DNA of 38,222 bases, from positions 1 through 38,222 of the forward strand of contig REBX01000115.1 of the NCBI GenBank assembly GCA_007692505.1. The letters are read 5' to 3'. The stretch comes from Gemmatimonadales bacterium. Lineage in GTDB: Bacteria; Gemmatimonadota; Gemmatimonadetes; Longimicrobiales; Gaopeijiaceae. Below, one piece after another: positions 1 through 8,916 of the stretch. Each line of letters opens with the position of its first letter. Position 1 is the first letter of the stretch. The notes under the pieces are model-generated. The model did not search any database and was not told the DNA's origin. It worked only from the letters and a program-made list of their open reading frames with translations. The position numbers and the translations under genes were made by a program.

Positions 1-1443
1 TTTTTTGATGCGGTCCTCCCCTCCGTGGAGGTGGCCGGGGCCCTCCACCCCCGGGTCCAGCTCCACCTGGCAGCGGTGCACGACGGGTTCCTGCGGGCCA
101 CCACGATCCTCACGCCCCGTGCCGGGATGCGCCTCCGGGTGGCGGGCACCGCCTTCGACACCGGGGTGGAACACCCCGTCCTCCACGACCGTCGCCGGGA
201 GACCACCCTGGAGGGCGACCTCCGGTGGCAGCTCCGCCCCTCCTCCGATCGGTTCTCCCTTCGGGCCTCCGGGGTCCGGGAGACCCGGTCCGACCTCCTG
301 CGCACCCGGTGGGAGGCCCTGGCCGGGCTCAGAGTGGCCGGAATCCGCACGGAGGCAGGCGTCCGGGAAACCGGACGGGTCCGCTTCCCCGGCGATGCGG
401 GGGCGCTCGGTGATCCGTCGGGAAGCCTGGAACTGGTCACCATGGCCCGAGGCCGGCTGGGCTGGATTCCCACCCCGGGGAGCCGCTCCGCCTGGGGGTC
501 CGCCGAGGTCCGGCTCCGTCCCGACCCGGGGACCCGGGGAGGCCGGCTGAACCTCACGTATCCCCTGGGCCGCGACCACCAGCTCCAGGTGGCCGCCGAC
601 CAGGCCCCCGGAGGCCGTCCGCGGCTCACCCTCTCCCTCCAGTCGGACTGGTCCACCTTCCGTTCGGTGGCCCAGCAGTTCTCGGGCAGCTCGGGGTCGA
701 GCCAGCAGGTGTGGGCCCAGGGCACCGCCCGGTGGAACGAGGCCACCGGAGGGCTGGAGCTGGACTCGGGGCCCGGGCTCGAGCGGGCCGGCCTCTCGGG
801 CTACGTCTTCCTGGACCGGGAGGGCACGGGCCGCCGCGACCCCGGCGACGAGCCCCTGGCCGGGGTGCGGGTCCTGGTGGAGGGGCGATCGGTGGTGACG
901 GACGAGGACGGCCGCTGGGAAGTCTGGGACCTGGTCCCCTGGGAGACGGCCCGGGTCGAGCTGGACACCAACACCCTCCGGGATCCGCGCTGGGTCTCGG
1001 CCTCGGGATCGGTGGAGCTCCCCCTTTCTCCTGCCTCCTACCGGCGGCTGGACCTCCCCGTGGTCCGAGGCGGGGAGGTCTCGGGTCGCGTGGTCCGGCG
1101 GAACGGAGGAGGCCCGGACACCGGCGTTGCCGGCGTGGACCTCCTCCTTGTGGACCTCTCCCGGCCCGGACGCACGGAGCGGATCACCACCTTCTCCGAC
1201 GGGCAGTTCTACATCATGGGCCTCCGCCCCGGGGCCTGGGAAGTGCGGATCCTGCCTGGCATCCTGGAGCCCCTCCGCCTCATCCCCGACCACTTCCGTC
1301 GCATCGCCATCGTGGACCCCGCCGGGGACCCCGGCCCCGAGATCCTGTTTCGTCTGGACAGGGAACGGATTATGGTTTCGCCTGTCACCGACGCCGGACC
1401 GACCCTCCCCCTGCCGCCGCCCTCCCCGGAGCCCTCCCGTTGA
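1..1443 (+). CDS. Large extracytoplasmic protein, 5' partial; beta-rich (usher/outer-membrane-like) region followed by SdrD-B/carboxypeptidase-regulatory-like domains
   Basis: Open frame from base 1 to TGA at 1441-1443; motifs GLSGYVFLDREGTGRRDPGDEPLAGVRVLVEGR and GEVSGRVVRR...GVDLLLVDL...TTFSDGQFYIMGLRPGAWEVRI resemble SdrB/CarboxypepD_reg folds seen in usher-like proteins. Confidence 0.6.
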   Translation, partial: FFDAVLPSVEVAGALHPRVQLHLAAVHDGFLRATTILTPRAGMRLRVAGTAFDTGVEHPVLHDRRRETTLEGDLRWQLRPSSDRFSLRASGVRETRSDLLRTRWEALAGLRVAGIRTEAGVRETGRVRFPGDAGALGDPSGSLELVTMARGRLGWIPTPGSRSAWGSAEVRLRPDPGTRGGRLNLTYPLGRDHQLQVAADQAPGGRPRLTLSLQSDWSTFRSVAQQFSGSSGSSQQVWAQGTARWNEATGGLELDSGPGLERAGLSGYVFLDREGTGRRDPGDEPLAGVRVLVEGRSVVTDEDGRWEVWDLVPWETARVELDTNTLRDPRWVSASGSVELPLSPASYRRLDLPVVRGGEVSGRVVRRNGGGPDTGVAGVDLLLVDLSRPGRTERITTFSDGQFYIMGLRPGAWEVRILPGILEPLRLIPDHFRRIAIVDPAGDPGPEILFRLDRERIMVSPVTDAGPTLPLPPPSPEPSR

Positions 1444-2789
1444 ACCACTCCATCCTCCTGGTGGACGACGACGCCCAGGTCCTGTCCTCCCTGGAGCGTG
1501 CCCTCCGGGCCCGGGGCCTCCAGGTCCTCACGGAGCTTCGGGGTCGGGACGCCATCCAGAGGTGGGAGGCAGAGCGCCCCGATGCCGTGGTCCTGGACCT
1601 GAAGCTGCCCGACGTGGAGCACCTGGAGGTGCTGGAGGAGCTCCGGGCCCGGAACGCACCCGTCCTCCTCCTCACGGGCCACGGTGACATCCAGACGGCG
1701 GTGGAGGCCATGCAGCTCGGCGCCGAGACCTTCCTGACCAAGCCGGTGGAGGTGGAGCACCTGGCGGCCATCCTGGGGCAGGTGTTCGAGAAGAACCGGC
1801 TCCTGGCCGAGAACGAGCGCCTGGCCCGGGGCGGGATGCGGGTGGACGGGCTCGAGGCGCTGGGGGTTTCGGGGCGGATGAAGGAGATCGCACGGTCGGT
1901 ACAGGTGCTGGCCCGGTCCGAGCGCACCACCGTCCTCATCACCGGGGAGAGCGGCACGGGGAAGGGATGGGTGGCCCGCCTCCTCCACGACCTGAGCCCC
2001 AGGTCCCGACGCCCCTTCGTGGACGTGAACTCCGCCGGACTCACCTCCACCTTCCTGGCCTCGGAGCTCTTCGGCCACGAGAAGGGGGCCTTCACGGACG
2101 CCCACACCCGCAGGGAGGGCCTCTTCAAGGCCGCCGACGGGGGCACCCTCTTCCTGGACGAGGTGGGAGACCTGGGGCCCGAGATCCAGCCCCGGCTCCT
2201 GCAGGTGCTGGAGACCCGCCGGTTCCGGCGACTGGGCGGCACCGGGGAGCTGGAGGTGGACGTCCGGTTCCTGGCCGCCACGAACCACGACCTGGCGGCC
2301 CGGGTCCGGGACGGACAGTTCCGGGAGGACCTATACTACCGGCTGAACGTGGTGGTCATCGACCTGCCCCCCCTCCGGGAACGGAGTCCCGACGACCGGC
2401 TCCACCTCCTGCACAGCCTCACGGACCAGCTCCGGCAGGAGATCCCGGGAAGTGCGGACCGTATCGGGGACGAGGCGCTGGACCTCCTCCTGAACCACCC
2501 CTGGCCCGGGAACATCCGGGAAATGCGAAACGCCCTGGAGCGGGCCCTCATCTTCGCCAGCGAGTCCAGCCAGGTCCGCCCCAACCACCTCCCGGCCGAG
2601 ATCCGCACCCCCGCCACGGGCTCCAGGCGTGGGCGCTTCCAGCCGGTGGCCCTGGAGGAGGTGGAGGCCCGGCACATCGAGCGGGTCCTGGTGCACCATC
2701 GGGGAAACCGGAGCCAGACCGCCCGGGACCTGGGCATCGCCCGTACCACCCTCCTGAGCAAGATCCGGAAGTACGGGCTGGACCTCTGA
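1440..2789 (+). CDS. NtrC-family sigma54-dependent response regulator (REC-AAA+-Fis HTH)
   Basis: TTG start overlapping upstream stop (TTGA); ILLVDDDAQVLSSLERAL receiver, GESGTGKG Walker A, ELFGHEKGAFTDA loop, GGTLFLDEVGDL Walker B, C-terminal GNRSQTARDLGIARTTLLSKIRKYGL HTH. Confidence 0.9.
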   Translation: MNHSILLVDDDAQVLSSLERALRARGLQVLTELRGRDAIQRWEAERPDAVVLDLKLPDVEHLEVLEELRARNAPVLLLTGHGDIQTAVEAMQLGAETFLTKPVEVEHLAAILGQVFEKNRLLAENERLARGGMRVDGLEALGVSGRMKEIARSVQVLARSERTTVLITGESGTGKGWVARLLHDLSPRSRRPFVDVNSAGLTSTFLASELFGHEKGAFTDAHTRREGLFKAADGGTLFLDEVGDLGPEIQPRLLQVLETRRFRRLGGTGELEVDVRFLAATNHDLAARVRDGQFREDLYYRLNVVVIDLPPLRERSPDDRLHLLHSLTDQLRQEIPGSADRIGDEALDLLLNHPWPGNIREMRNALERALIFASESSQVRPNHLPAEIRTPATGSRRGRFQPVALEEVEARHIERVLVHHRGNRSQTARDLGIARTTLLSKIRKYGLDL

Positions 2790-2801
2790 CGGGAAGGACT
2801 A

Positions 2802-3633
2802 CTACCCGGTCTCCCTCTCCACCCGCTCCCGAAAGGCCCGGGCGAGCCGGATGGTGACGTCCCCCACCCGGCCGTCACCCACGGGGCGGTCGTCCAGACG
2901 GACCGTGGGGCGCACCTCGGTGGTGGTCCCGGTGAAGAAGAGTTCGGTGGCCGCCGCCTTCACCTCGTCCAGGGGCAGGGGCCGCTCCCGGACCGTCAGG
3001 CCCTCGATCTCCCGGGCGATCTCCAGCACGGCCTCCCGGGTGACCCCCGGGAGGATCTGGTTCGAACACCGCGAACACGTTGTTGTGGGCGCCCTCCAGG
3101 GCCAGGCCGTCCCGGACCAGGAGGGCATCCTTCACGCCGGCCTTCCGGGCCTCCTCCTGCGCCAGGACGTTGGGGAGGAGCTGGATGGACTTGATGTCCG
3201 CCCGACTCCAGCGGCGGTCCGGGACCGAGACCGCGTCGAAGCCCGCCGCCCAGGTCTGCTCGTCGGGCCGGACGAAGGGTCCCGCCCAGGCCACCACGGT
3301 GGGCGGCACCGGCGGGTCGGGGAAAGCGTGGGACCGGGGGGCCACGCCCCGGGTCACCTGCAGGTAGACGGTGGCCACCTCCGCCTCGGCGAGCCCGCTC
3401 CGGACCACCAGTTCGTGCTTCACCTCCTCCAGGGAGGGCACGTCCAGCACGATCCCCAGGGCGCAGAGCCCCCGCTCCAGTCGGGCCAGGTGGGCCTCCA
3501 TCCGAAACGGGCGCCCCCGGTAGAACGGGGTGACCTCGTAGACCCCGTCGGCAAAGAGGAACCCCCGGTCGAGGACGGAAACCCGCGCCTCGTCCGGGGG
3601 CAGGAACTCCCCATTCATCCAGACCAGCTTCAC
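2802..3633 (-). pseudogene. Class-IV PLP aminotransferase (D-alanine/branched-chain type), frameshifted near 3061-3070
   Basis: N-terminal part MKLVWMNGEFLPPDEARVSVLDRGFLFADGVYEV in one frame; C-terminal part SNQILPGVTREAVLEIARE...TELFFTGTTTEVRPTVRLDDRPVGDG continues in another frame (2802-3065). Confidence 0.8.
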
Positions 3634-4517
3634 GACCGGTCCCGCTCCGTCCTCTCGAGTTCGTCGAAGGCCTCGAGGAGCTCTGCCTCCCGGATGGCTG
3701 CGCCCTCGTCATCTGCCCCGTTGGACACGGGCTCCGGATCGGTGGCATCGTTGGCTGCGGCCCCCGCGTCCTCGGATACGGCCCCGTCTTCCAGGGCCGC
3801 CTTCTCGCCGGCGGAGAGCTGCCGGGGCTCCTCCCGGCCGGAGGGGAGCAGCCCCATCTCCTGCTTCAGGGCCAGGAGGCGGCGATCGGTGTCGTCACCG
3901 GATTCCATCTGGCGGAACTCGTCCTCCAGGGTATCGCCGGTGAGGCTTTCCGAGACCTCGGCTGCGGCCAGGGTCCGCCGCTCCGACTCCTCGATCTTCT
4001 CCGCCATGCGGTTGAAGGCGTCGAAGGCGGAGGTGTCGGACAGCCCCGACATGGTGTCGTGGATCCGCTTCTGGGCCTGGGCCCGCTTCTGCTTGGCGAT
4101 GAGGAGGTTCCGCTTCCGCTTCGCCTCTTCGATGCGGTCGTTCAGCTGCTTCAGGGAGGCCTTGAGCTTTTCCGTCTCGGCGGACTGCGCCTGCCATGTC
4201 TCCTCCAGGGCAGCGGCCCGCTCCCCGTGCTCCTTGTGCCGGAGGAGGGCCTGCTTGGCCAGGTCGTCCCGGCCCTCGCGGACCGCCAGCATGGCCCGCT
4301 TCTCCCACTCATGGGCCTGCTTCCGCTCGTCCTCCACCTGGGACCGCAGCTTCCGTTCGTCGGCGATGGCCGCCGCCACCTCCCGCTTGGCCCGGGAGAG
4401 CTGGTCCCGCATGTCCACGATGATCTGGTTCAGCATCTTCTCCGGGTCTTCGGCCCGGGCGATCAGATCATTGATGTTGGAGCGGAAGAGTGTCGAGATC
4501 TTCTGGAAAATGCTCAC
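3630..4517 (-). CDS. pspA: PspA/IM30 family phage-shock/membrane-stress protein
   Basis: MSIFQKISTLFRSNINDLIARAEDPEKMLNQIIVDMRDQLSRAKREVAAAIADE is typical of PspA/Vipp1; long coiled coil; acidic C-terminal tail. Confidence 0.93.
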   Translation of the reverse strand: MSIFQKISTLFRSNINDLIARAEDPEKMLNQIIVDMRDQLSRAKREVAAAIADERKLRSQVEDERKQAHEWEKRAMLAVREGRDDLAKQALLRHKEHGERAAALEETWQAQSAETEKLKASLKQLNDRIEEAKRKRNLLIAKQKRAQAQKRIHDTMSGLSDTSAFDAFNRMAEKIEESERRTLAAAEVSESLTGDTLEDEFRQMESGDDTDRRLLALKQEMGLLPSGREEPRQLSAGEKAALEDGAVSEDAGAAANDATDPEPVSNGADDEGAAIREAELLEAFDELERTERDRS

Positions 4518-4520
4518 GGC

Positions 4521-4919
4521 TCAGCCCTCCACCGGCTCGGCGGCCAGCGACTGGATCCGCCCCATGTGGCTCGAGGCCGCCATCTGGATGCTCTCCATGG
4601 CCGCCTGGAGCTCGGGCACGTCCAGGGTGTCGAGTTGAAAGGTGTGACTCAGGATGATCTCTCCCTCCTCGATCCCGTAGGCCCCGTGGACCACGTCGGT
4701 GGCATTCAGCTGGAGGAGGGTGCGGTAGAGCTCCTCCCGCCCTCCACCGGGGGCCAGGTCCATGACCTTCATCCGGACGATGAGGAGGGGCGGGGAGTGG
4801 TTCACGACGATGGGGAGGTCGTCCTCCCTGGACCGGACGAGGAACATCCCCTCGGCCAGCTCCTCGTAGGTGAGGTCGCTTCCGATGAGGAAGTTCTCCA
4901 GCGCTTCCTTCGACAACAT
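4521..4919 (-). CDS. Small YbjN/CesT-like (possibly DUF2170-like) protein upstream of PspA
   Basis: 132 aa; MLSKEALENFLIGSDLTYEELAEGMFLVRSREDDLPIVVNHSPPLLIVRMKVMDL; 3 nt from pspA. Confidence 0.6.
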   Translation of the reverse strand: MLSKEALENFLIGSDLTYEELAEGMFLVRSREDDLPIVVNHSPPLLIVRMKVMDLAPGGGREELYRTLLQLNATDVVHGAYGIEEGEIILSHTFQLDTLDVPELQAAMESIQMAASSHMGRIQSLAAEPVEG

Positions 4920-5081
4920 GGGCCCTCCGGGCGTGGGGTCGGTGACGAGCGTGAGGGTCGGGCTTCGGTGCCCTCCCCGGCCTCGACTACGGACGGCGTC
5001 CCCGGAAGGATTCGCTCCCGCAGACGGAACTGGAGGGCCCGGGGGCCATGGTAATGCATACCACGACGCCGCGCATCGGGT

Positions 5082-7985
5082 TCACTCCGCCGGGACCCTG
5101 CTCCGACCAGCCTCCAGGAGGGGCGCCAGGTAGCGGCCCGTGAAGGACCCGTCGACGCCGGCCACCTCCTCGGGGGTGCCCTCGGCGACGAGCAGTCCTC
5201 CACCATCGCCTCCCTCCGGACCCAGGTCCACCACCCAGTCCGCCGTCTTGACGACCTCCAGATTGTGCTCGATCACCAGGACCGTGTTTCCCCGGTCCAC
5301 CAGCTTGTGGAGGACGTCCAGGAGGACCCGGACGTCCTCGAAGTGGAGGCCCGTGGTGGGCTCGTCCAGGATGTAGAGGGTGTCGCCGGTGGCCCGCCTG
5401 GAGAGCTCGGTGGCCAGCTTCACCCGCTGCGCCTCCCCGCCCGAGAGGGTGGTGGCGGACTGGCCCAGCTGGAGGTATCCCAGCCCCACGTCGAAGAGGG
5501 TCCGGAGCTTCTGGCGGATGCGGGGCACGGGCTCGAAGAACTCCAGCGCCTCCTCCACCGTCATGGCCAGGACGTCGGCGATGGTGCGCCCCCGGTAGTG
5601 CACGTCCAGGGTCTCCCGGTTGTAGCGCTTCCCCCGGCAGGTGTCGCAGGTCACGTACACGTCGGGCAGGAAGTGCATCTCGATCTTCACCAGCCCGTCG
5701 CCGGAGCAGGCCTCGCAGCGCCCCCCCTTCACGTTGAAGGAGAACCGGCCGGGCTCGTACCCCCGCATCTGCGATTCGGGGAGCTCGGCGAAGAGCTTCC
5801 GGATGGGGGTGAAGACCCCGGTGTAGGTGGCCGGGTTGGAGCGGGGGGTGCGGCCGATGGGGGACTGGTCCACCTCGATGACCTTGTCGATGAGGTCCAG
5901 GCCGTCGATGCCGTCGTGGGGCATGGGGAGGGCGTTCGCCCGGTGGAGCTTCCGGGCCAGCGCCCGGTAGAGGGTCTCGTTCACCAGGGTGGACTTCCCG
6001 GACCCCGAGACCCCCGAGACCGCCACGAAGCAGCCGAGGGGGATCCCCACGTCCACGGAGCGGAGGTTGAAGCCCCGAGCGCCCCGGAGGAAGAGGCGCC
6101 GCTCCGGGTCCGCCGGCCTCCGGGTCTCCGGCACGGGGATGACCCGCTCGCCCCTGAGGTACTGCCCCGTGAGGGAGTCGGGGGCCTGCTCCACCTCGGC
6201 CACCGACCCGGCGGCCACCACCTCGCCGCCCCGGGAGCCGGCCCCGGGCCCCAGGTCCACCACGTAGTCCGCCGCCCGGATCGTGTCCTCGTCGTGCTCC
6301 ACCACCAGGACCGTGTTCCCCAGGTCGCGGAGGGCCGCCAGCGTCCCCAGGAGACGCTCGTTGTCGCGCTGGTGGAGTCCGATGGAGGGCTCGTCCAGGA
6401 CGTACATGACCCCCACAAGCCGGCTCCCGATCTGGGTGGCCAGGCGGATCCGCTGGCCCTCTCCACCGGAGAGGGTCCGGGCCCCCCGCCCCAGGGTGAG
6501 GTACTGGAGGCCCACCTCGTCCAGGAAGCCGAGACGCTCCCGGACCTCCTTCAGGATGGGCCCGGCGATGCGGCCGTCCAGGGGCCGGACGTCCAGGGCC
6601 GGAGGGGCCTCCTCCCCGCGGATCTCCCCGGAGACCGGGATCTGCTGGAAGAACTCCCGGGCCTCCCGGATCGACAGGGCACCCACCTGGCCGATGGAGC
6701 GACCCGCCACCGTGACAGAGAGGGACTCGGGCCGGAGGCGCGTGCCCCCGCACGTTTCGCAGGGCTGCGACGTCATGTACTGGGCCAGCTGCTCCCGAAC
6801 CTTGTCGGAGGAAGTCTCCCGGTAGCGCCGCTGCACTCCGGCGATCACTCCCTCCCAGGGCTCGGTGTAGCTCCGGTCCTTTCCCTTCCGGCGGTAGTCG
6901 AAGCGGAGCTTCATGGTGCCCGAGCCGAAGAGGATGGCGTGCCGGGTCTCCTCCGGGAGGTCGCCCCACCGGGTGTTCGTCCCGAACTCGTAGGCCGAGG
7001 CCAGCGCCGGGAGGATGGAGCGCTTGACGTGGCCCGAGGGCGCGCCCCAGGGGAGGATGGCTCCTTCGGGGATCGTCAGGCTGTCATCGGCCACCAGGAG
7101 GTCGGCGCTCACCTCCCTCCGGGTCCCCAGGCCGTCGCAGTCGGGGCAGGCTCCATAGGGAGAATTGAAGGAGAACTGCCGGGGCTCCAGCTCGGCCAGG
7201 GAGGTCCCGCAGTCCGCACAGGCGTAATGCTCCGAAAAGTGGAGCTCCTCCTCCCCGTCCTTCCCGCCGTGCACCAGGACATCCACCAGCCCTTCCGCCG
7301 TGCCCAGCGCCGTCTCCACCGAGTCCGCCAGCCGGGCCCGGTCCGACGAGCGGACCACCAGGCGGTCCACCACCACCGAGATGTCGTGGTTCTCGTAGCG
7401 GGCCGGTGTGGGGGGGTCTGCCAGGTCGTGGGTCTCGCCGTCCACCCTCACCCGGACGAAGCCCTCCTTCCGGGCCTTCTCGAAGAGCTCCCGGAACTCG
7501 CCCTTCCGACCCCGCACCAGGGGGGCCAGGACCTGGATCCGGGTGCCCTCCTCCAGCTCCAGGACCCGGTCCGCGATCTCGGTGGCGGACTGCCGCTCCA
7601 CGGGGCTCGAGCACCGGGGGCAGTGGGGCGTGCCGGCCCGGGCCCAGAGGAGGCGGAGGTAGTCGTGGATCTCGGTGACCGTGCCCACCGTGGAGCGGGG
7701 GTTCTTCGAGATCGTCTTCTGCTCGATGGAGATGGCCGGCGAGAGCCCCTCGATGCTGTCCACATCGGGCTTCTCCATGAGCCCCAGGAACTGGCGGGCA
7801 TACGCCGACAGCGACTCCACGTAGCGGCGCTGGCCCTCGGCATAGATGGTGTCGAAGGCCAGCGAACTCTTCCCCGAACCCGAGATCCCGGTGATCACCA
7901 CCAGGCGCTCCCGGGGAAGGGTCAGGGAGATGTCCCTGAGGTTGTGTTCCCGTGCCCCGCGGATGACCAGGGAGTCTCGGCTCAT
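5082..7985 (-). CDS. uvrA: Excinuclease ABC subunit A
   Basis: [68 protein letters not shown]; zinc finger motifs; [15 protein letters not shown]; 967 aa. Confidence 0.99.
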   Translation of the reverse strand: MSRDSLVIRGAREHNLRDISLTLPRERLVVITGISGSGKSSLAFDTIYAEGQRRYVESLSAYARQFLGLMEKPDVDSIEGLSPAISIEQKTISKNPRSTVGTVTEIHDYLRLLWARAGTPHCPRCSSPVERQSATEIADRVLELEEGTRIQVLAPLVRGRKGEFRELFEKARKEGFVRVRVDGETHDLADPPTPARYENHDISVVVDRLVVRSSDRARLADSVETALGTAEGLVDVLVHGGKDGEEELHFSEHYACADCGTSLAELEPRQFSFNSPYGACPDCDGLGTRREVSADLLVADDSLTIPEGAILPWGAPSGHVKRSILPALASAYEFGTNTRWGDLPEETRHAILFGSGTMKLRFDYRRKGKDRSYTEPWEGVIAGVQRRYRETSSDKVREQLAQYMTSQPCETCGGTRLRPESLSVTVAGRSIGQVGALSIREAREFFQQIPVSGEIRGEEAPPALDVRPLDGRIAGPILKEVRERLGFLDEVGLQYLTLGRGARTLSGGEGQRIRLATQIGSRLVGVMYVLDEPSIGLHQRDNERLLGTLAALRDLGNTVLVVEHDEDTIRAADYVVDLGPGAGSRGGEVVAAGSVAEVEQAPDSLTGQYLRGERVIPVPETRRPADPERRLFLRGARGFNLRSVDVGIPLGCFVAVSGVSGSGKSTLVNETLYRALARKLHRANALPMPHDGIDGLDLIDKVIEVDQSPIGRTPRSNPATYTGVFTPIRKLFAELPESQMRGYEPGRFSFNVKGGRCEACSGDGLVKIEMHFLPDVYVTCDTCRGKRYNRETLDVHYRGRTIADVLAMTVEEALEFFEPVPRIRQKLRTLFDVGLGYLQLGQSATTLSGGEAQRVKLATELSRRATGDTLYILDEPTTGLHFEDVRVLLDVLHKLVDRGNTVLVIEHNLEVVKTADWVVDLGPEGGDGGGLLVAEGTPEEVAGVDGSFTGRYLAPLLEAGRSRVPAE

Positions 7986-7998
7986 GAGCCGGGGCCCG

Positions 7999-8832
7999 TC
8001 AGAACGTGCCCCGGAGCTCGCGAAGGGCGGCGATCCGGTCCTCGGTGGGGGGGTGGGTGGAGAAGAGCCGGCTCATCCCGCCCCGACCCCGCATGTTCGC
8101 CTTCAGGGGGTTCACGATGGCGAGGCTCGCCCCGGCCTGGTTCACGTCCATGGGGATCCGGCCGGCCATGGCCTCCAGTCGCTCCAGGGCGCTGGCGAGC
8201 CCGTCCGGCGAGCCGGCGATCTCGGCCCCGGTTCGATCCGCCTGGAACTCGTTCGTCCGGCTGATGGCCATCTGGAGGACGGCGGCGGCGACGGGGGCCA
8301 GGAGAATGGTGAGGAGGCCCACGATGGGGTTCCGGTCGCCTCCGAAGAATGCGCCGAAGTAGGCCACGTACGTGATGGCTCCCGCCATGGCGGCGGCCAG
8401 GGTGGAGACCAGCATGTGCCGGTGCTTGATGTGGGCCAGCTCGTGGGCGATGACGCCCTCCAGCTCCCGTCGGTCCATGGCCCGGAGCAGCCCGGCGGTG
8501 ACGCAGACCACGGCGTTGGAGTGGTTCCGGCCGGTGGCGAAGGCGTTGGGCTGCTCCTGGGGGGCGATGGCCACGGTGGGCATGGGGAGGTCCGCCTGCT
8601 TCCTGAGGCGATCCACCATGTCCCAGAGCTCGGGGGCCTGATCCCGGTCGATGACCTGTGCCCGGTACATCCGGAGGACGGCAGAGGCACTGAACCAGTA
8701 CATCCCCAGGTTCAGGGCCAGAGCCATGATGAAGAACGTGAGCGCCAGCTGCTGCCCGCCCAGCGCCCCGCCCAGCAGGACCAGGAAGGCGGTCAGTGCC
8801 GCCATGAGGAAAGTGACCTTGACGTAGCTCAT
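7999..8832 (-). CDS. htpX: M48 family zinc metalloprotease HtpX
   Basis: HELAH motif ([27 protein letters not shown]), transmembrane segments, [21 protein letters not shown]. Confidence 0.95.
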   Translation of the reverse strand: MSYVKVTFLMAALTAFLVLLGGALGGQQLALTFFIMALALNLGMYWFSASAVLRMYRAQVIDRDQAPELWDMVDRLRKQADLPMPTVAIAPQEQPNAFATGRNHSNAVVCVTAGLLRAMDRRELEGVIAHELAHIKHRHMLVSTLAAAMAGAITYVAYFGAFFGGDRNPIVGLLTILLAPVAAAVLQMAISRTNEFQADRTGAEIAGSPDGLASALERLEAMAGRIPMDVNQAGASLAIVNPLKANMRGRGGMSRLFSTHPPTEDRIAALRELRGTF

Positions 8833-8916
8833 CGGTGCTCGATCTATGGTTGCAGGTGTTGGGTGCTTCGGTTGCCGTTCGGGATCTACACCGGGGGGCC
8901 GGGAGGGTGCCGGGGC

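Noticed and set aside
5265-8264. Very long + strand ORF (999 aa) opposite uvrA/htpX
   Set aside because: Antisense open frame typical of high-GC coding DNA; composition dominated by Gly/Pro/His/Val/Asp with no recognisable domain; uvrA and htpX explain the region.
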